64,000 bases of DNA from Hyphomicrobiales bacterium (GTDB taxonomy: Bacteria > Pseudomonadota > Alphaproteobacteria > Rhodospirillales > JACKKN01): contig JACKKN010000003.1 of assembly GCA_024236415.1 (NCBI GenBank), positions 310,001 to 374,000 of the forward strand, written 5' to 3'. The notes beneath the pieces were generated by a model. That model was not told the DNA's origin. It saw only the letters and a program-made list of their open reading frames with translations, and did not search any database. A program made the translations under genes and the position numbers. Numbering within the stretch: the stretch's first letter is position 1; each line of letters starts with the position of its first letter. Shown here piece by piece: positions 61,598 to 64,000 of this stretch.

Positions 61598-61672
61598 CCC
61601 CGCCCCTGGCGGCCCCCGGTCGCGGTGGCTAGAATGGGGGGCCCATTCCCGCAATCCTGTGAGATGGACGCC

Positions 61673-61990
61673 ATGACATTCGCCCGCATTTCCGTCTGCA
61701 CCGCCATGGAGCGCAACCGGGCCCTGAGCGAGGCGCGGGAGGCCATCACCGGGAGCGGCGGCTGGATCGTGGACCACAAGCTGTTCTCCAACGCCATGGC
61801 CACCCTCAACTTCGAGGTGCCGGCCGGGAAGGCCGAAACCCTGGTCGCCCGGCTGGAGCAGGCGGGCCTTCAGCCCGAAACCGGCGCGGATTTTCCCCCC
61901 GGCGGCACCGGCGACCTGCGCGGCCAGATCACCCTGACTTTCATCCACCGCGAGCCGGACCTGAAGCGGGAGGTCCCCGCCTTCGGCTGA
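61673..61990 (+). CDS. Hypothetical small protein
   Basis: A 105-aa soluble protein that I do not recognise. It begins MTFARISVCTAMERNRALSEA and shows an alternating beta/alpha pattern (WIVDHKLFSNAMATLNFEVP, AETLVARLEQAG, GQITLTFIHREPD), suggesting a small ferredoxin-like or ACT-like fold. Codon use is like the neighbours, with G/C in third positions. It follows the CoA ligase by 75 bp. Starts at 61664 or 61625 are possible. Confidence 0.6.
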   Translation: MTFARISVCTAMERNRALSEAREAITGSGGWIVDHKLFSNAMATLNFEVPAGKAETLVARLEQAGLQPETGADFPPGGTGDLRGQITLTFIHREPDLKREVPAFG

Positions 61991-62248
61991 CCGGAACCCC
62001 CCCCAGGGGGAAGGGGATGGGGAGGGCGGCCGCGCGCCCCGGTTTCTGGGCCGATCCGCGCCCGTTTTGATGCGGTTTGCGCCCGTTTGGGGCGGTAATT
62101 GGCCGTTCTTGTCACGTCGTTTCGGGGTAAGTTTCTGAAAACAATAGAGACCCGTGGAGTCCGGCCATGAAAGGTCGTCTTCCGTCGTCCTTTGTCGTCG
62201 TTCTCCCGGCCGGGCCATATTGGCTGCGATCCGCCGCCGCCCCCTCCA

Positions 62249-62280
62249 CGTCATTCCCGCGCAGGCGGGAATCCATTCCG
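62249..62280 (+). repeat. Dispersed palindromic repeat, copy 1
   Basis: A 32-bp unit whose core is ATTCCCGC-GCAG-GCGGGAAT. An inverted second copy lies at 62366-62397. Such ATTCCCGC...GCGGGAAT elements are common intergenic repeats in alphaproteobacteria. Confidence 0.75.
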
Positions 62281-62365
62281 CCTAAGTTTCCGGCCGACGG
62301 GCATGGGCAATCACAACTCGAACCTTGCGGCCAATCCGCTGCACGGCCCTTGACCGCCCGGACGA

Positions 62366-62397
62366 CGGAATGGGTTCCCGCCTGCGCGGGAACGACG
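62366..62397 (-). repeat. Dispersed palindromic repeat, copy 2 (inverted)
   Basis: Reverse-complement copy of the 62249 unit with core GTTCCCGC-CTGC-GCGGGAAC. The outer A:T pair of the stem is changed to G:C on both sides, so base pairing is kept. Confidence 0.75.
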
Positions 62398-62511
62398 GCG
62401 TCAGGGGAATGTGCGGGGAAGGGGGAGAACCCGGAGAAATCGGTACCCCCGAACGCCGGGTCCGGGTCGCCCGCGCCCCTTGCGCAAGCCCGCCTTGCCC
62501 CGGGCGCGGGG

Positions 62512-62534
62512 ATGCCTGGGTCAAGCCCAGGCAT
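62512..62534. repeat. Palindromic repeat ATGCCTGGG-N5-CCCAGGCAT
   Basis: Nine-nt perfect arms with a TCAAG loop, the form of a widespread alphaproteobacterial intergenic repeat (ATGCCxGGG...CCCxGGCAT). Confidence 0.7.
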
Positions 62535-62568
62535 GACATAACGAGCTGATATTACGGAATTTTCCGTC

Positions 62569-62591
62569 ATGGCCGCGCTTGGCCCGGCCAT
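62569..62591. repeat. Palindromic repeat ATGGCCG-N9-CGGCCAT
   Basis: Seven-nt perfect arms with a 9-nt spacer. It lies 2 bp after a second dyad ACGGAA-TT-TTCCGT (62554-62567). Related in form to the unit at 62512. Confidence 0.6.
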
Positions 62592-62759
62592 CCACGCCTG
62601 CCCCATGGCGGAGACTGGAAAACCCGCGCCGCCGATCCGTGTGTCGCGCAGGCAAGCGGGCGCCGTCGCGCCCGCCGGGCCGTGCCCCGCCGCCGCACAA
62701 TCCCCGGGCCAAACCCCTGGAATCGCGCCGTGGCTGAACTTCCTATTCACAATGGCAAA

Positions 62760-62774
62760 GAACATAACAGGAAC
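62760..62774. promoter_or_regulatory. LexA-type site GAAC-N7-GAAC
   Basis: GAACATAACAGGAAC is the reverse complement of GTTC-N7-GTTC, the direct-repeat LexA site of alphaproteobacteria. GAACATA is repeated in full (62760-62766 and 62771-62777). It lies 129 bp before the aldo/keto reductase start. The eight fixed bases could arise by chance. Confidence 0.35.
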
Positions 62775-62902
62775 ATAGTCCGATTCCGGCGCCTTTCAAG
62801 GGTCACGGGAAAACCTTTTTCGCCCGCTGGCGGGCTTGGTACAGTGGGACCCCGGTCGCCGCGCGGCCGGGGGCCGCGTCAGGCAAAGGGGGCAATGGGA
62901 TC

Positions 62903-63856
62903 ATGAAACAGGTCGACCTCGGATCACAGGGCCTGCGCGTGCCCGCCGTCGGTCTCGGCTGCATGGGCATGTCGGACTTCTACGGCGCGTCGTCGGAGGC
63001 GCAGAACCTGCGCGTCCTCGACCGCGCGGCGGAACTGGGCTGCACCTTCTGGGACACGTCGGACATGTACGGCCCGTTCACCAACGAGCTGCTGCTGGGC
63101 AAGGCCATGGCGGGCCGGCGCGACCGCATCACCCTGGCCACCAAGTTCGGCGTCGCCCGCGGCGCCGACGGAAGCTGGCAGGGCCTCCGGGGCGGGGCGG
63201 ACTACGTCAAGGCCGCCTGCGACGCCTCGCTCAAAAGGCTCGGCACGGACCACATCGACCTCTACTACCAGCACCGCCTGGACCCCGACACCCCCATCGA
63301 GGAGACGGTCGGCGCCCTGGCCGACCTGGTGCGCGCCGGCAAGGTGCGCCACATCGGCCTGTCGGAGGCCGACCCCGAGACCATTACCCGCGCCCACGCC
63401 GTGCACCCCGTCAGCGCCCTGCAGACCGAGTATTCCCTGTGGTCGCGCGAGGTGGAGGCCGAAATCCTGCCCACCCTGCGCCGCCTGGGCATCGGCTTCG
63501 TCGCCTACAGCCCCCTGGGCCGCGGCTTCCTCACCGGCGCCATCCGCTCCCGCGCCGACCTGCAGCCGGGCGACTGGCGCCTGGAAAACCCCCGCTTCTC
63601 CGAGGAGGCCATCGCCCGCAACGTCCGCCTGGCCGACGCCGTCGCCGCCATCGCCGCCGAGATCGCCGCCACCCCGGCCCAGGTCGTCCTGGCCTGGCTC
63701 CTCACCCGCGCCCCCACCCTGGCCGCCATCCCCGGCACCCGCAGCGCCGACCGCCTGGAGGAGAACTGGGCGGCCCAGGAGATTTCCCTGGGGGCGGAGC
63801 AGATGGGGCGGTTGGAGGGGTTGATTGATGAGGGGGTGGAGGGGGAGAGGTATTGA
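62903..63856 (+). CDS. Aldo/keto reductase
   Basis: A 317-aa NADPH-dependent (beta/alpha)8 reductase of the AKR11/AKR13 type. Tetrad residues are Asp and Tyr in FWDTSDMYG, Lys in LATKFG and His in YYQHRLD. The VGLGCMGMSDFYG opening and YSPLGRGFLTGAI are typical. It resembles the reductase in the lig operon (45092) but has no operon partners. Its C-terminus is Gly/Glu-rich. Substrate unknown. Confidence 0.88.
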   Translation: MKQVDLGSQGLRVPAVGLGCMGMSDFYGASSEAQNLRVLDRAAELGCTFWDTSDMYGPFTNELLLGKAMAGRRDRITLATKFGVARGADGSWQGLRGGADYVKAACDASLKRLGTDHIDLYYQHRLDPDTPIEETVGALADLVRAGKVRHIGLSEADPETITRAHAVHPVSALQTEYSLWSREVEAEILPTLRRLGIGFVAYSPLGRGFLTGAIRSRADLQPGDWRLENPRFSEEAIARNVRLADAVAAIAAEIAATPAQVVLAWLLTRAPTLAAIPGTRSADRLEENWAAQEISLGAEQMGRLEGLIDEGVEGERY

Positions 63857-63912
63857 AGGGTCGCGTAGTGTAACGGATTGGAGATTGTGTCCGTCTAATT
63901 CAAAGTCGCTTC

Positions 63913-64000
63913 TTAGTCGACGCTGAAAAAACTCTTGCCTGAGATACCAGCTCGGTCAAAGAAAGCTTTGTTTCTAGTTCGAGCGTCTTCAATCAGTGCG
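63913..64000 (-). CDS. Possible C-terminal fragment of a low-GC gene (partial)
   Basis: A minus-strand frame open to the window edge ends at TAA (63915-63913) and codes for 28 residues ending AGISGKSFFSVD. Composition is near half GC, unlike the rest of the window, and codon third positions are not G/C-rich. This could be a transferred gene or chance. Confidence 0.3.
   Translation of the reverse strand, partial: ALIEDARTRNKAFFDRAGISGKSFFSVD

Larger units (their letters stand above)
61991..62902. other. Gene-free stretch with palindromic repeats
   Basis: No convincing gene is found over about 910 bp. Short open frames exist on both strands, but they run through the repeats and lack normal codon bias. 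The stretch holds at least four palindromic repeats (62249-62591), a GAAC-N7-GAAC site at 62760 and a GCCCGC-TG-GCGGGC hairpin at 62822-62835. GC content is lower than in the coding regions from about 62090 onwards. Confidence 0.7.

Noticed and set aside
62249..62397. CRISPR array
   Set aside because: Only two inverted copies, not direct repeats with regular spacers, and no cas genes.
62112..62765. Possible 217-codon gene on the minus strand
   Set aside because: It runs straight through four palindromic repeats and has no domain or codon bias.

Overview
The window is a very GC-rich bacterial chromosome segment. It has tightly packed operons with ATGA/GTGA start-stop overlaps, and no rRNA, tRNA, CRISPR array or insertion sequence was recognised. 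An alphaproteobacterium of the Rhodospirillales type fits best. The reasons are a LigAB-type protocatechuate 4,5-cleavage pathway, a TRAP transporter, an N-type ATPase operon, a TTGA-N6-TCAA (FNR/FixK-type) site, a GAAC-N7-GAAC (alphaproteobacterial LexA-type) site, and dispersed palindromes typical of that group. The taxonomic call is inference.

Layout. 0-10.4 kb: the start of a membrane protein (cyclase-like), a 2-oxoglutarate/Fe(II) oxygenase, a giant sensor with four tandem solute-binding domains, two PAS domains and a SpoIIE phosphatase, then an SHMT-like PLP enzyme, a gamma-glutamyltransferase and a DoeA-like M24 protein. 10.5-22.2 kb (minus strand): a 14-gene operon in the order mnhE-mnhF-mnhG-mbhD-mnhB-mnhC-mnhD-second antiporter-nuoH-nuoB-nuoC-nuoD-[ferredoxin+GltD flavoprotein]-ferritin. 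This is the archaeal Mbx/Mbs gene order, a Mrp antiporter welded to a complex-I/hydrogenase-like module. Its catalytic subunit keeps only one cysteine of each NiFe-binding pair, and its ferredoxin subunit is fused to an NADPH-type flavoprotein. It is the strongest candidate for an undescribed system here.

22.5-29.6 kb: an AtuA / biotin-dependent acyl-CoA carboxylase / crotonase cluster with a divergent TetR regulator and two TGA-N7-TCA dyads (branched or isoprenoid acyl-CoA breakdown). 29.7-36.2 kb: a complete N-ATPase operon, atpDCQRBEFAG, whose c subunit has a Na+-type ion site. An AT-rich motif is shared by the promoters of this operon and of the Mbx-like operon, so both could belong to one Na+/H+ energetics circuit. 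36.3-41.7 kb: a GNAT acetyltransferase, a GlpA-like/GlpB-like/DUF1667 set and an aerobic GlpD, with GlpR-like operators upstream.

41.7-54.4 kb: protocatechuate 4,5-cleavage. On the minus strand lie ligA, ligB, ligC, an aldo/keto reductase, a DctPQM TRAP transporter and a bacteriohemerythrin. On the plus strand lie galB, ligK, galD, ligI and a second ligAB pair. A LysR regulator with two HTH domains sits between the two arms. Together they code for every step from protocatechuate to pyruvate plus oxaloacetate. 54.5-61.6 kb: M20 amidohydrolase, DapA-family lyase, MDR reductase, acyl-CoA dehydrogenase and a feruloyl-CoA synthetase-like enzyme, which could feed lignin-derived acids into the pathway. 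62.0-62.9 kb: a noncoding stretch full of palindromic repeats. 62.9-64 kb: a second aldo/keto reductase, then an abrupt drop in GC at the window edge.
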